DNA of 64,000 bases from an uncultured Oscillospiraceae bacterium (GCA_910587135.1 CAJULF010000002.1:48968-112967), one strand, 5' to 3'. Shown: positions 25,510 through 34,268, counted from the stretch's first letter. Made by a program: numbers and translations. The notes: generated by a model from the letters alone, not told the origin.

Positions 25510-28203
25510 TCATAGTCCTGCGATTCCATCCAACAGGCTTGCCGCAAAATGCTTTACCTCAATCCTGTCCGCTATTTCCCACAGCCGCGAGGTGCACACC
25601 ACAGCGCCGCCGACTCTGTACAGAAGAGCAAGCCGCTCCGCGCGCTGAGGATTATCTATCACCCATACATCGGGAACAATATCCCGCGGCAGCCTTGCAC
25701 AGTGACTGTGTGTAACTATCCCGTACCATTGCGGCGTTGTGTGCTTTTCGCACGGAAAGCCGCGCAGCAGTCCGCTCTCCTTATCTATAAGCAGCCCGAG
25801 AGTTCCTGTAGGTACGGGCTTTCCCATACTCTCCGAAATGCTCCTGAACATTCCGTAGCACCAGAAATCCGTGCAGTATTCCCCGCGCAGACTGCCCTCT
25901 TCCGCATCGGGTATATACAGCGCATTTTTGTTTTCATCTGGAGCAGCGTCCATATCGGGCAGTCCCCTCACTATCGGCAGAGTCCTTCCGTTATGGGTTA
26001 TGCCGCTCTCGGTAATTTTTACGTCTATCTCGGGATATATGTACAGCTTGTAGGAATTGGTTATACCGCTTCCGTCGACCCGAAGCGACAGCTCCGCCGT
26101 GCATGATTCGCCGCAGTCAACCGAAAACCCGATATTATCCGCGCGGAATATTCTCCCCTCAGCGGCTCCGAGAGCACTCGCGCCCGAGGCAACTGTTTTT
26201 GCCTCAACCGTGACCGCCCAGTTTATCTTCGCGCCCGAAAAGCACGGATCGGTGCTTGAAACCAGCAATCCGCATTCTATCCGCTCTCCCGCAGTATAGA
26301 CAAACTTTTTAAGTTCCGCCAGAACCACCGTTTTTCCACAGAATCTGCGCCAGTCGCTTGGCTCTATTATGCCCTTGCTGTCCATAAACGGGTCGAGTAT
26401 GCCCACCGTAGCTATTCCCTGTCCGGGAAAATCCTGCAGGTCCAGCAGCTGAAAGCCCGACATCAGCCCCGAGCGAAGCGCCGTTTCTATCTCGTCACGG
26501 TAACAGGCGGCAGCCAGCGACCCCGAAGCTCTGAAAAAATCCTCCGCATAAGGCAGAAGCCCCCGCTCCCCCGCCGCTTCTCTGTACTCCTCATATGTAT
26601 AATGCCGCAGAGAACCGCTGTATTTGGAAATCTCTTTGTAATTGGGATATATATAATACTGTCCCACCTCGTGAGAGATAACGGGCAGATTCGGGACTAT
26701 CTCCCCGCTGTCGGACGCGCTTACTTTCTTCATCTCGGTGCCGTACTGTATCATTATCTCTCCGCCCTGTGCGGAACTTTCCGTCTGTGACTGCTCCTTG
26801 GGGATTATCATGGTATCGTAATTATGCGCGCTGTTCGGCTCGTCCGTCTGGATATGACCGAACGGAGCGTCACATGACGCATAGCTGCCGCGGATAAGCC
26901 GCTCCCTCGCAAATCTCACCCCGCTGAAAACATCGTCGTTCTCAAGAACGCACGGAACAAACTGGAAATTATTTGACCCCTGCACATACAGCTTATCGGG
27001 ACAAACCGCACGATAGCCCGCCAGAAGCTCATTAAGACGCTCTTTGCTGCCCCAAAGCTCGTTTCCCATAGACATCATCACAAACGACGGGTGATGACCG
27101 AATTCGCGCAGTATACGAAAGCCCTCTTCACGCAGGAATTTATGCTCCTCCGTCAGTTCATCGGGAATAGTGCCCCAGAACGGCAGCTCGGGTTCGAGAT
27201 AGATACCCATAAAGTCCGCCGCCTCAAAAGCCGCTTTCGGCGGACAGCAGGTGTGGAAACGATAGTGATTTATGCCATAACGCTTTGCGGTTTCAAAAAC
27301 CTTTATCCAGCTTGCGGTATCGGTAGGGGCAAATCCCGTTTTCGGGAACACCAGCCCGTCATGCTTGCCGCGCAGGAATGTTTCACAGCCGTTTATCTTC
27401 AGCTTAAGCTCATCTGCTTTGAGCTGTCGGAAGCCTACCGCAAAGCGGCTTATCTCGCCGCTGTCGCCGAAAGATATCTCTAAACGCAGCAGCGCGGGAG
27501 AATGCTCGCTCCATGTCGGCGTGTTATCAGACAGCTTCAGTGTACATTTTACTGACTTTCCCGCCGTATACGCCGCCTCTGCCGCGCCGTATTCTCCGTT
27601 CTCGTCCAACACCCTGATATGCGCCGTACCCGCGCCTTGCCCCGCAGTCTGCACGGTTACTGTCATGCTCCTTTCCGCAATATCCGAACAAACCGAAACG
27701 CTCTCCGCGTAAGCCGAGCTTTCATTATAGTCTATCAGACCTATCCTGCCCGTTATTCCGTTCCAATTTGTCTGCGTGTCCTGCGAGGTAAGATGTCCGC
27801 CAGCGGTGGGATAGTCCGTATTATCCACGCATACTATCAACTCGTGTTCTCCCGCGGTCAGCCTGCCGAGCTTATACCTGTGCGGAGAGCAGAGCGAGCA
27901 GAACTCCCCCGCGCTGACTCCGTCCAGATACACCGCGGTTTTTCTTGTCCGCTCCAGAAAAAGCGTAAGTTCACGCTTTGACTGCTCCTCCGTAACGCTT
28001 ACCGTCCGTCTGAACCACGCATATCCCTCAAACGCGTATATATCCGTCAGGCAGCCGTATTTTTTCTCACTGTTCACCTTACCCAGCCCCGCATGAGAGG
28101 TGGTATCGGGAAGACATATTTCCATGTTATACTCTGCGGGAAGCTCCGCGCGCTTTTCCTTGTCAAGGTATACCTGCCATTTTCCGCATAAATCCGTAAA
28201 CAT
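25510..28203 (-). CDS. GH2 beta-glycosidase
   Basis: An 897-residue family 2 glycosidase (beta-galactosidase/glucuronidase superfamily), without signal peptide, so probably acting on imported oligosaccharides. Domains in order: sugar-binding jelly roll (about 1-160, FRRTVSV, DNTD), Ig-like domain (160-265), barrel (265-600) with acid/base Glu382 in SMGNELWG and nucleophile Glu512 in ISHEVGQYY, then extra C-terminal beta domains. The start at 28203 follows AAGGAG. It differs from classical LacZ in length and in the active-site surroundings, so the natural sugar is uncertain. Confidence 0.9.
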   Translation of the reverse strand: MFTDLCGKWQVYLDKEKRAELPAEYNMEICLPDTTSHAGLGKVNSEKKYGCLTDIYAFEGYAWFRRTVSVTEEQSKRELTLFLERTRKTAVYLDGVSAGEFCSLCSPHRYKLGRLTAGEHELIVCVDNTDYPTAGGHLTSQDTQTNWNGITGRIGLIDYNESSAYAESVSVCSDIAERSMTVTVQTAGQGAGTAHIRVLDENGEYGAAEAAYTAGKSVKCTLKLSDNTPTWSEHSPALLRLEISFGDSGEISRFAVGFRQLKADELKLKINGCETFLRGKHDGLVFPKTGFAPTDTASWIKVFETAKRYGINHYRFHTCCPPKAAFEAADFMGIYLEPELPFWGTIPDELTEEHKFLREEGFRILREFGHHPSFVMMSMGNELWGSKERLNELLAGYRAVCPDKLYVQGSNNFQFVPCVLENDDVFSGVRFARERLIRGSYASCDAPFGHIQTDEPNSAHNYDTMIIPKEQSQTESSAQGGEIMIQYGTEMKKVSASDSGEIVPNLPVISHEVGQYYIYPNYKEISKYSGSLRHYTYEEYREAAGERGLLPYAEDFFRASGSLAAACYRDEIETALRSGLMSGFQLLDLQDFPGQGIATVGILDPFMDSKGIIEPSDWRRFCGKTVVLAELKKFVYTAGERIECGLLVSSTDPCFSGAKINWAVTVEAKTVASGASALGAAEGRIFRADNIGFSVDCGESCTAELSLRVDGSGITNSYKLYIYPEIDVKITESGITHNGRTLPIVRGLPDMDAAPDENKNALYIPDAEEGSLRGEYCTDFWCYGMFRSISESMGKPVPTGTLGLLIDKESGLLRGFPCEKHTTPQWYGIVTHSHCARLPRDIVPDVWVIDNPQRAERLALLYRVGGAVVCTSRLWEIADRIEVKHFAASLLDGIAGL

Positions 28204-28211
28204 CTTTTTCT

Positions 28212-28290
28212 CCTTATCAAAATTTCCCGCACGAACTTTACGCTGCTGATTTTTCACGGCTATGCCGCGCGGACATTGCATTGCTCTGTC
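28212..28290 (-). repeat. Partial leader repeat, family L, ahead of the GH2 gene
   Basis: Toward the gene it reads GTAAAGTTCGTGCGGGAAAT then TTTGATAAGGAG. Only the closing-arm side is clear, so this is a degenerate or partial copy. Confidence 0.4.
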
Positions 28291-28310
28291 TGATTTGACA
28301 ACCTATGTCT

Positions 28311-28339
28311 ATTTTATCCTTTAAAAGCCAAATAGTCAA
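28311..28339 (-). promoter_or_regulatory. Promoter for the GH2 gene
   Basis: TTGACT, 17-base spacer, TAAAAT on the minus strand; leader of about 100 bases. Confidence 0.7.
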
Positions 28340-28358
28340 GCACTTTTTTAAAATTGTA

Positions 28359-28387
28359 TTGACTTTTTTCGCGAATAGGTTTACAAT
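28359..28387 (+). promoter_or_regulatory. Promoter for the VOC / radical SAM / MocR operon
   Basis: TTGACT, 17-base spacer, TACAAT. Transcription from here would pass through a family P copy and a short family L copy before the first gene, a leader of about 270 bases. Confidence 0.6.
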
Positions 28388-28397
28388 AATATCAGTT

Positions 28398-28582
28398 TGC
28401 GGAAAATGCTTATATGCTGCGCAATATCGGCGCATGAAATTTCAAAAAGCCGTGCGTTTGCGTTCGCAAAGCGCGCGGTTTCCACTAAGCATGCGAAGTG
28501 AAGTGCAGCGAAACGGAGTATGCTTAGCGGAAATTTTGAAATTTTTAAACAATCAGCTTTAGGTTAGCCTTTATATACAGAC
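28398..28582 (+). repeat. Palindromic repeat, family P
   Basis: Clean copy: ATCGGCGCATGAAATTTCAA, GTGCGTTTGCGTTCGCAAAG, GCGCGGTTTCCACTAAGCAT, AACGGAGTATGCTTAGCGG, AAATTTTGAAATTTTTAAAC and the tail GGTTAGCCTTTATATACAG. Confidence 0.8.
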
Positions 28583-28585
28583 ACC

Positions 28586-28655
28586 TGCGCGAATTATTGC
28601 CGCATAAATTTCAATTTGTACATCTTGCGCACACCTCACGGAAATTCTGAAACTT
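28586..28655 (+). repeat. Short leader repeat, family L, ahead of the VOC gene
   Basis: CTGCGCGAATTATTGCCGCA and CTCACGGAAATTCTGAAACT flank a small loop, ending just before AAGGAG. It has the closing stem without the large variable hairpins. Confidence 0.4.
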
Positions 28656-28666
28656 AAGGAGAAAAT

Positions 28667-29038
28667 ATGAAAATAGAACATGCCGCTCTTTATGTAACGG
28701 ATCTTGAAGCCGCACGGGATTTCTTTGTGAAATATTTCGGCGCGGCTGCGGGTGGGAAATACCGCAACACCGCCACTGGGTTTACATCCTACTTTCTTTC
28801 ATTCGGCGAGGGAGCGCGGCTTGAAATTATGAACCGTCCCGATCTGCGCGAAAGCCCTTCGCTATCTTTGGGATACTCACACATTGCCTTTTCCGTCGGC
28901 GGAAAAAGCCGCGTTGACGCGCTTGCGGAACGTCTTGCGGCTGACGGATTCCAAGTTTCTCCGCCGCGCACAACAGGGGACGGCTATTATGAGGCGGTCG
29001 TCACGTTTGACGGAAGCTGCGTTGAAATAACCGAATAA
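28667..29038 (+). CDS. VOC (glyoxalase-fold) family protein
   Basis: A 123-residue two-beta-alpha-beta-beta-beta protein of the vicinal oxygen chelate superfamily. It starts MKIEHAALYVTDLEAARDFF and ends with FDGSCVEITE; metal ligands His5 and a late Glu are placed as in lactoylglutathione lyase, with a third (His) in LGYSHIAF. The chemistry cannot be assigned from sequence. AAGGAG precedes it; the radical SAM gene follows by 10 bases. Confidence 0.9.
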   Translation: MKIEHAALYVTDLEAARDFFVKYFGAAAGGKYRNTATGFTSYFLSFGEGARLEIMNRPDLRESPSLSLGYSHIAFSVGGKSRVDALAERLAADGFQVSPPRTTGDGYYEAVVTFDGSCVEITE

Positions 29039-29048
29039 AGGAGCCGAC

Positions 29049-29984
29049 ATGAACCGTTTTATATACTCTGACGACAACAAGCGTTATCATACGCTTTATT
29101 ACCACAACCTGCACACCTATGGCGGGAGGGTGTTCAAAGCCGCCATTGACGCGGGCTTTAGTTGCCCCAATATCGACGGGAGCAAAGGGCGCGGCGGCTG
29201 CGTATTCTGCGCGGGAGGCAGCGGATATTTCACAGACGGCGCACTGCCTGTTGCGGAGCAGTTCCGCCGTGAGGAGAAGCGTATCCGTGTAAAATATCCA
29301 ACCGCGAAAATAATTGCCTATCTTCAGGCACACACAAACACTTACGCGCCACTTTCGGAACTTGAAAGGGTATATACCGAGATTATAAACGCCGGCGCGG
29401 CAGGACTTGCCGTCGCCACAAGAGCGGACTGTATCAGCGTGGAAACGGTGCGGCTGCTTGCTTCCCTGCGTGTTCCGGTTACGGTGGAGCTTGGATTGCA
29501 GACTGTCCACAATTCCACCGCCGAAAAAATAAACCGATGTCACAGCTATGAGGATTTTCTCGCGGGATATTCGCTTCTGCACGGACAAGTCAGGGTATGC
29601 GTGCATATCATCAACGGACTTCCCGACGAAAATTCGGAAATGATGCTTGAAACAGCCCGGCAGCTTGGCGGGCTTCGTCCCGACGGAATAAAAATACATC
29701 TGCTTCATGTCATACGCGGCACGCCGCTCCATAAAATTTACGAGAGCGGCGGGTATACTCCCATGACAAAGGAGCAATACATCGACACCGTTGTGCGGCA
29801 GCTGGAGCTTATTCCCGCGAAAACGGTTATAGAACGCATTACGGGCGACGGGGACAGAGCCTCCCTTGCCGCCCCGCTGTGGAGCACCGATAAAATTTCC
29901 GTGCTGGGCGGTATAGACAAGCGTCAGCGCGAGCTTGAAACATGGCAGGGAAAATATTATGATCGAGATAAACAGAGAACTTAA
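29049..29984 (+). CDS. TIGR01212 family radical SAM protein (YtqA-like)
   Basis: A 311-residue radical SAM protein of a family recognised by its spaced cluster ligands: Cys39 in FSCPN, then CVFC after the SKGRGG loop, rather than the usual CxxxCxxC. Further SAM-fold landmarks are GLAVATRAD, VELGLQTV and HIINGLPDE. Molecular function is not established for the family as far as I know. Its 3' end overlaps the MocR gene by 26 bases. Confidence 0.9.
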   Translation: MNRFIYSDDNKRYHTLYYHNLHTYGGRVFKAAIDAGFSCPNIDGSKGRGGCVFCAGGSGYFTDGALPVAEQFRREEKRIRVKYPTAKIIAYLQAHTNTYAPLSELERVYTEIINAGAAGLAVATRADCISVETVRLLASLRVPVTVELGLQTVHNSTAEKINRCHSYEDFLAGYSLLHGQVRVCVHIINGLPDENSEMMLETARQLGGLRPDGIKIHLLHVIRGTPLHKIYESGGYTPMTKEQYIDTVVRQLELIPAKTVIERITGDGDRASLAAPLWSTDKISVLGGIDKRQRELETWQGKYYDRDKQRT

Positions 29985-31431
29985 AATCAGCTTATATGAG
30001 CAGATTTACGAAAGCATAAAGCGCGATATACTCTCGGGACGGTTATGCACGGGTGAAAAGCTGATGTCAAAGCGCAGGCTTTCGGAGCAGTTGGGAGTAA
30101 GCCTTATTACTGTGGAAAACGCCTATGCTCAGCTTATTGCCGAGGGATATGTCAGATCAGCGGAAAAAAGTGGGTATTTTGTGCAGTATAACGGTGAGAT
30201 AATACCGCTGTCACGGCTTGAAGGCAGTATTTGCCATGAAAGTGTCACCCGATTTGGGGGCGACACTTGTATTGAGGGCGACTCTCGCCTTGGGGGCGAC
30301 TTTCGCCTTGGGGGCGACTCTCGCCTTGGGGGCAACTCTCGCCTTGGGGAAAAGGGTGATGAAAAAAAGGAAATTGACGCTCAGAATCCGACGGAGTCTG
30401 CCGAATGCTTTCCGTTCACGGTGTGGGCAAGACTTATGAGATCGGTGCTGCTGGAAAAGGGGACGGCACTTTTGCAGCCCGTCCCTAACGGCGGTGCGGA
30501 AGAGCTTTGCGCCGCTGTTTCCGAATACCTCTATCGCGTACGCGGATTTTATGTGCCGGGCAAGCGTATCATAATCGGCTCGGGAACGGAATATCTCTAT
30601 AACCTGCTTATACAGCTTCTGGGACGGGAGCACAGCTACGGCACGGAAAACCCCGGGTACCGCAAGCCCGCGATGATCTATCGTCTGAACGGCGTAAGAT
30701 GTGAGCTTATAAGCATGGACAGCTGCGGAATGGATGTTAACGCTCTGGAGAAAAGCGGCGTTTCCGTGGCGCACATCTCCCCCGCCCACCACTTTCCTAC
30801 GGGAACGGTTATGCCCATCTCCCGCCGCCGCGAAATAATGGCATGGGCTAAAAACGGACAAGAGGAGCGCTTTATAATCGAGGACGATTACGACAGCGAA
30901 TTCCGCTGGAGCGGGCGTCCCCTGCCCGCCATGTTCGGAATGGAGGACGGCGGACGCGTGATTTACGTCAACACTTTCTCCCAAACGATCGCGCCCTCCG
31001 TAAGAATAAGCTATATGTGCCTTCCCGAGGGACTTTACAAACGCTGGCAGGAGCGAATGGGCTTCTATTCCTGCTCCGTTCCCGCATTTGAGCAGTACAC
31101 TCTGGCTCGTTTTATTTCCGAGGGATACTTCGAGCGCCACATCAACCGCTCCAAAAAGCGCTACCGCCGCATAAGGGAGCTTGTTCTGAAGCTTATGGAG
31201 AGCTTTGGTGATTCCGTAACCGTCAACGAGGAAAACGCGGGACTTCACTTCACAATAAGTACCAAAAACCCAGAAGTCACCCCGAAATGCGCCCTATGCG
31301 GCATATCCGTAAGACCCCTGCATGACTACTACGGAAAGGATACCGCCCCCGCCGATGATGAAAACGTCTGCGTTGTAAACTACTCCAACGCCAGCGAAAA
31401 ACAGCTTATGTCAATCGTTAATTTACAATGA
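29959..31431 (+). CDS. MocR-type regulator (GntR wHTH + aminotransferase fold) with Lys replaced by Gln
   Basis: A 490-residue chimeric regulator: GntR winged helix at residues 8-75, a linker with six-residue tandem repeats (about 100-131), and a type I aminotransferase domain (150-490). SPAHHFPTG, EDDYDSEFRW and NTFSQTIAPSVRISY align with the PLP-binding site, but the Schiff-base Lys in TFSK is Gln342 (codon CAA). PLP could not be bound covalently, so the sensor may read another ligand or be constitutive. MocR proteins often control vitamin B6, GABA or taurine genes; targets here are unknown. The start overlaps the preceding gene. Confidence 0.9.
   Translation: MIEINRELKISLYEQIYESIKRDILSGRLCTGEKLMSKRRLSEQLGVSLITVENAYAQLIAEGYVRSAEKSGYFVQYNGEIIPLSRLEGSICHESVTRFGGDTCIEGDSRLGGDFRLGGDSRLGGNSRLGEKGDEKKEIDAQNPTESAECFPFTVWARLMRSVLLEKGTALLQPVPNGGAEELCAAVSEYLYRVRGFYVPGKRIIIGSGTEYLYNLLIQLLGREHSYGTENPGYRKPAMIYRLNGVRCELISMDSCGMDVNALEKSGVSVAHISPAHHFPTGTVMPISRRREIMAWAKNGQEERFIIEDDYDSEFRWSGRPLPAMFGMEDGGRVIYVNTFSQTIAPSVRISYMCLPEGLYKRWQERMGFYSCSVPAFEQYTLARFISEGYFERHINRSKKRYRRIRELVLKLMESFGDSVTVNEENAGLHFTISTKNPEVTPKCALCGISVRPLHDYYGKDTAPADDENVCVVNYSNASEKQLMSIVNLQ
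30256..30350 (+). repeat. 18-base tandem repeat inside the MocR gene
   Basis: About five units of GGGGGCGACTCTCGCCTT with point changes, each encoding GGDSRL or a variant. It keeps the frame and lies exactly in the linker between DNA-binding and sensor domains. Each unit contains GGCGA...TCGCC and is itself a small palindrome. Confidence 0.9.
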
Positions 31432-31440
31432 AAAACTTAT

Positions 31441-31475
31441 AACCGCGGCGCACTGCCCACAGCACACCGCGGTTA
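31441..31475. terminator. Terminator after the MocR gene
   Basis: AACCGCGG pairs with CCGCGGTT followed by ATTTGTT, 10 bases after the stop. Confidence 0.7.
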
Positions 31476-31629
31476 TTTGTTATCCTGCCGATTTTTAATC
31501 CATATATCCATTTTTGCGAAAATCCCTCACATATTTTTTGGGTAAATCTCCTTGGCACACAGTACACCGTCAATTTTCCTCATACTTTGTACGGTCTTCA
31601 CGCAAAATTTTTTTCTCCAATCACAAATC

Positions 31630-31812
31630 AGAGCCTGTTCACATTACCCGAAACGTTCGGATTGCGAAGTGGATTTTTCGCAGAACGAGTCGAAAATCCG
31701 CGTATATATTGTATCTATCAGCTCGATACAGTCAGCCTGCCGAGAATTTTCAGCGAAGTTATGCGAGAAATCCGCCGCAATACGGGCGTTGAGTGTTAAT
31801 GTGAACACGCTC
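31630..31812. repeat. Foldback MITE-like element
   Basis: The ends GAGCCTGTTCACATTA and TAATGTGAACACGCTC are inverted repeats, and the similarity runs inward for about 60 bases (ATTGCG..GGATTT.TCGCA on both sides), so nearly the whole 183-base element can fold on itself. It has no gene. It sits between the MocR gene and the 3' end of the ECF gene. Confidence 0.75.
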
Positions 31813-31826
31813 CTTATATCAATTAT

Positions 31827-32381
31827 TTATGTTGCATACCCGCCGAACTTACGCAGAACCTTAGTCCTGACAATAACCTGAATAAGCGCCACGCCCACTA
31901 TCGCACCGAAAGCGCCCTGAACCGCGTTTCCGCCCACGCTCAACCAAGCTCCCGCAAAGCCCTTTCCGAGGAACGTGGCTGCATAAAGATAGTAACCGGC
32001 TATCATCCATATCTCCGAAACAGCGCCGCCTACCGCGTAGCCCGCAAGCTTGAATTTCTCTCCGCGCTTAATAAAGGCATGAACGATAAGCGCCGCCATT
32101 ACCGCGATAAGTCCCTTAATGACAAACGTTCCCGGAATATAATGCGCATATCCCGTGAAAGCGTCAGCCAGCGCCGAACCGATGCCGCCTGCCGCAAATC
32201 CGTAGACAGGTCCGAGCACCCATGCCGCCACAAGTATAAAGCAGTCGCCGAAATTTACATAGCCACCCAACGGCGAGGGGATCTGAATAACCATAGTAGC
32301 AACGCATATAAGCGCGGCAAACATTGCCGTCATGCAGATCATAAGCAGCTTATTGTCCGAATTGATCTTGTTTTGTTTCAT
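31827..32381 (-). CDS. ECF transporter S component
   Basis: A 184-residue membrane protein with about six helices, of the substrate-binding S-component class of energy-coupling factor vitamin importers. The N-terminal MFAALICVATMVIQIP and GGYVNFGDCFILVAAWVLGP segments are typical of the riboflavin/pyridoxine-like DUF1393 group. No EcfA or EcfT is encoded nearby, so it would use a shared module. A MocR regulator lies convergently next door, which could hint at vitamin B6, but this is only proximity. Confidence 0.85.
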   Translation of the reverse strand: MKQNKINSDNKLLMICMTAMFAALICVATMVIQIPSPLGGYVNFGDCFILVAAWVLGPVYGFAAGGIGSALADAFTGYAHYIPGTFVIKGLIAVMAALIVHAFIKRGEKFKLAGYAVGGAVSEIWMIAGYYLYAATFLGKGFAGAWLSVGGNAVQGAFGAIVGVALIQVIVRTKVLRKFGGYAT

Positions 32382-32425
32382 AGTTTCGTCTCCTTAGTAT
32401 GTCTTGGGTTTTACCCTATGTTTAT

Positions 32426-32453
32426 ATTATAATCTTTTTTGGTAGTATCTCAA
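32426..32453 (-). promoter_or_regulatory. Promoter for the ECF S-component gene
   Basis: TTGAGA, 16-base spacer, TATAAT on the minus strand, about 45 bases from the start. Confidence 0.65.
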
Positions 32454-32516
32454 TATCCAATTTACTGTTATTTGATAATGCCAGTTTTAATATTCTATAG
32501 TTTTTTCCGACGGGTA

Positions 32517-32545
32517 TTGACATATTGTTGGGAATATGGTAAAAT
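32517..32545 (+). promoter_or_regulatory. Promoter for the MATE gene
   Basis: TTGACA, 17-base spacer, TAAAAT. The predicted transcript has a leader of about 285 bases that includes a family L repeat. Confidence 0.7.
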
Positions 32546-32649
32546 AATGTTTCGGCATAACCGAATATCTGCCGATGCCTTCAATAAAGCAAAAAACTGA
32601 AAACTTGTTCTGACATTTTGTCGCTGTCGACGGCGCTCATTGTTAAGAA

Positions 32650-32825
32650 CAACGCAAAAAATTCAAGCGGCAAAGACAATGAAAGTATACAAAAACATAA
32701 AGCCCACGCGGGAATTATCCGCAAATCGCCGTGCTGTCAACACGTAAATAAGCGGAGATTTAACAGCACGGGAGCTATCGGCAACAACGATTTGCGTTGC
32801 TGCCGCGCGGAAAATTCATATTCAA
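32650..32825 (+). repeat. Leader repeat, family L, ahead of the MATE gene
   Basis: CATAAAGCCCACGCGGGAAT, TATCCGCAAATCGCC, hairpin CCGTGCTGT...AACAGCACGG, hairpin CGGCAAC...GTTGCTGCCG, then GCGCGGAAAATTCATATTCA directly before AAGGAG. One of the clearest copies and inside a transcribed leader. Confidence 0.8.
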
Positions 32826-32838
32826 ATAAGGAGAAATC

Positions 32839-34212
32839 ATGAAAGATACACATATTTTCAGGCGCGCACTGTCGCTTGCTGTGCCTATGATGATACAGAA
32901 CGGCATAACAAATGCGGTCAGCCTTGTGGACAATATTATGGTGGGAAAGCTCGGAACAGAGGCTATCACAGCTGTATCCATAGCGGGTCAGCTGATTTTT
33001 GTGTTCAATCTGGCGGTGTTCGGCGGACTTTCGGGACCGGGGATATACGGTGCGCAGTACTTTGGGCAGAAAAACAAAGAGGGATTTCAAAGCACAGTCC
33101 GCATAAAGCATATAATAGGTCTGGGAGTGCTTGTCCTTGGGCTTTGTGCGTTTATTTTCGGCGGAGAATTTCTGATAAACCTTTATCTTCAGGGAGAAAG
33201 CAAAGATATCGACCCTGTGCTGACTATGGAGCTTGCGAAAAGCTATCTCGGAATAATGCTGTGGGGGCTTCCCGCTTTTGTTCTGACTCAGATATACGCG
33301 GGAAGTCTGCGGGAAACGGGGGCTTCACTCATGCCGATGGCGGCGGGAGTGGTTTCGGTTGTGGCGGATATACTTGGGAATTATCTGCTTATCTACGGAA
33401 AATGCGGTTTTCCGCAGATGGGAGTAAAGGGAGCGGCACTCGCTACGGTCATATCCAGAATAGCGGAAATGCTGATAGTGGTAACTGTCACGTTTGTCAC
33501 ACGGAAAAAGCACGACTTTATTATCGGGCTTTACAAGACGATGCGCGTTCCGCGAGAGATAGCTCCCAAAATAATCAAAAAAAGCCTGCCGATATTCTTT
33601 AATGAGTTTATGTGGGCGGGCGGAATGGCGGCGCTCACGCAGTGTTACTCGATACGAGGACTGGATATCGTGGCGGGGCTGAATATTTCCAACGCGCTGT
33701 GCAATCTCCTTAACGTAGTGTTTATCGCGCTCGGAAACGCGGTGGGAATACTTATCGGACAAACGCTTGGCGCTTCGCGCTACAAGGACGCAAAGGACGA
33801 GGCGTTCCGCATGATGTGGTTCACAGGCGGAATTTCCTTTATTCTTACGGTTATCTTGATATCCATCGCGGGAATTTTCCCGAGCTTTTACGACACCACG
33901 GAAACGGTGCGTAACTACGCGACTTTCTTTATTGTCATAACCGCGCTTTTCTTCCCGCTTCAGGGATTCCTCAACGCTCTGTACTTCACCCTGCGCAGCG
34001 GCGGAAAAACGCTTGTGACATTCCTGTTTGACAGCGTTTTCTCATGGGTGGTTTCCGTGCCCGCGGCGGCTATGCTGTGCAATCTGACGTCTTTACCCAT
34101 TCTCGCGATTTTCGCCATAATCCAATCCGCGGACTTCATCAAGGTAACGATAGGATATATTCTTATCAAAAAGGGCGTTTGGATCAGCAACCTTGTTGAG
34201 GAAAACGGATAG
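32839..34212 (+). CDS. MATE family multidrug/cation antiporter
   Basis: A 457-residue, 12-helix exporter of the multidrug and toxic compound extrusion family, driven by Na+ or H+. Family landmarks include the N-terminal LAVPMMIQNGITNAVSLVDN, MVGKLGTEAITA and the second-half repeat NEFMWAGGMAAL. AAGGAG lies 7 bases upstream. It stands alone between its own promoter and a strong terminator. Substrates cannot be told. Confidence 0.93.
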   Translation: MKDTHIFRRALSLAVPMMIQNGITNAVSLVDNIMVGKLGTEAITAVSIAGQLIFVFNLAVFGGLSGPGIYGAQYFGQKNKEGFQSTVRIKHIIGLGVLVLGLCAFIFGGEFLINLYLQGESKDIDPVLTMELAKSYLGIMLWGLPAFVLTQIYAGSLRETGASLMPMAAGVVSVVADILGNYLLIYGKCGFPQMGVKGAALATVISRIAEMLIVVTVTFVTRKKHDFIIGLYKTMRVPREIAPKIIKKSLPIFFNEFMWAGGMAALTQCYSIRGLDIVAGLNISNALCNLLNVVFIALGNAVGILIGQTLGASRYKDAKDEAFRMMWFTGGISFILTVILISIAGIFPSFYDTTETVRNYATFFIVITALFFPLQGFLNALYFTLRSGGKTLVTFLFDSVFSWVVSVPAAAMLCNLTSLPILAIFAIIQSADFIKVTIGYILIKKGVWISNLVEENG

Positions 34213-34233
34213 CGCACCCGAACACAATATGCT

Positions 34234-34268
34234 AAAACACCCCCGGGAAAATCCCCGGGGGTGCTTAT
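34234..34268. terminator. Bidirectional terminator between the MATE gene and rplL
   Basis: CACCCCCGGG pairs with CCCGGGGGTG, loop AAAATC, A-tract on one side and T-tract on the other. Confidence 0.9.

Noticed and set aside
30256..30350. Tandem repeat as a CRISPR array
   Set aside because: The units are contiguous 18-mers without spacers, in frame inside a gene.
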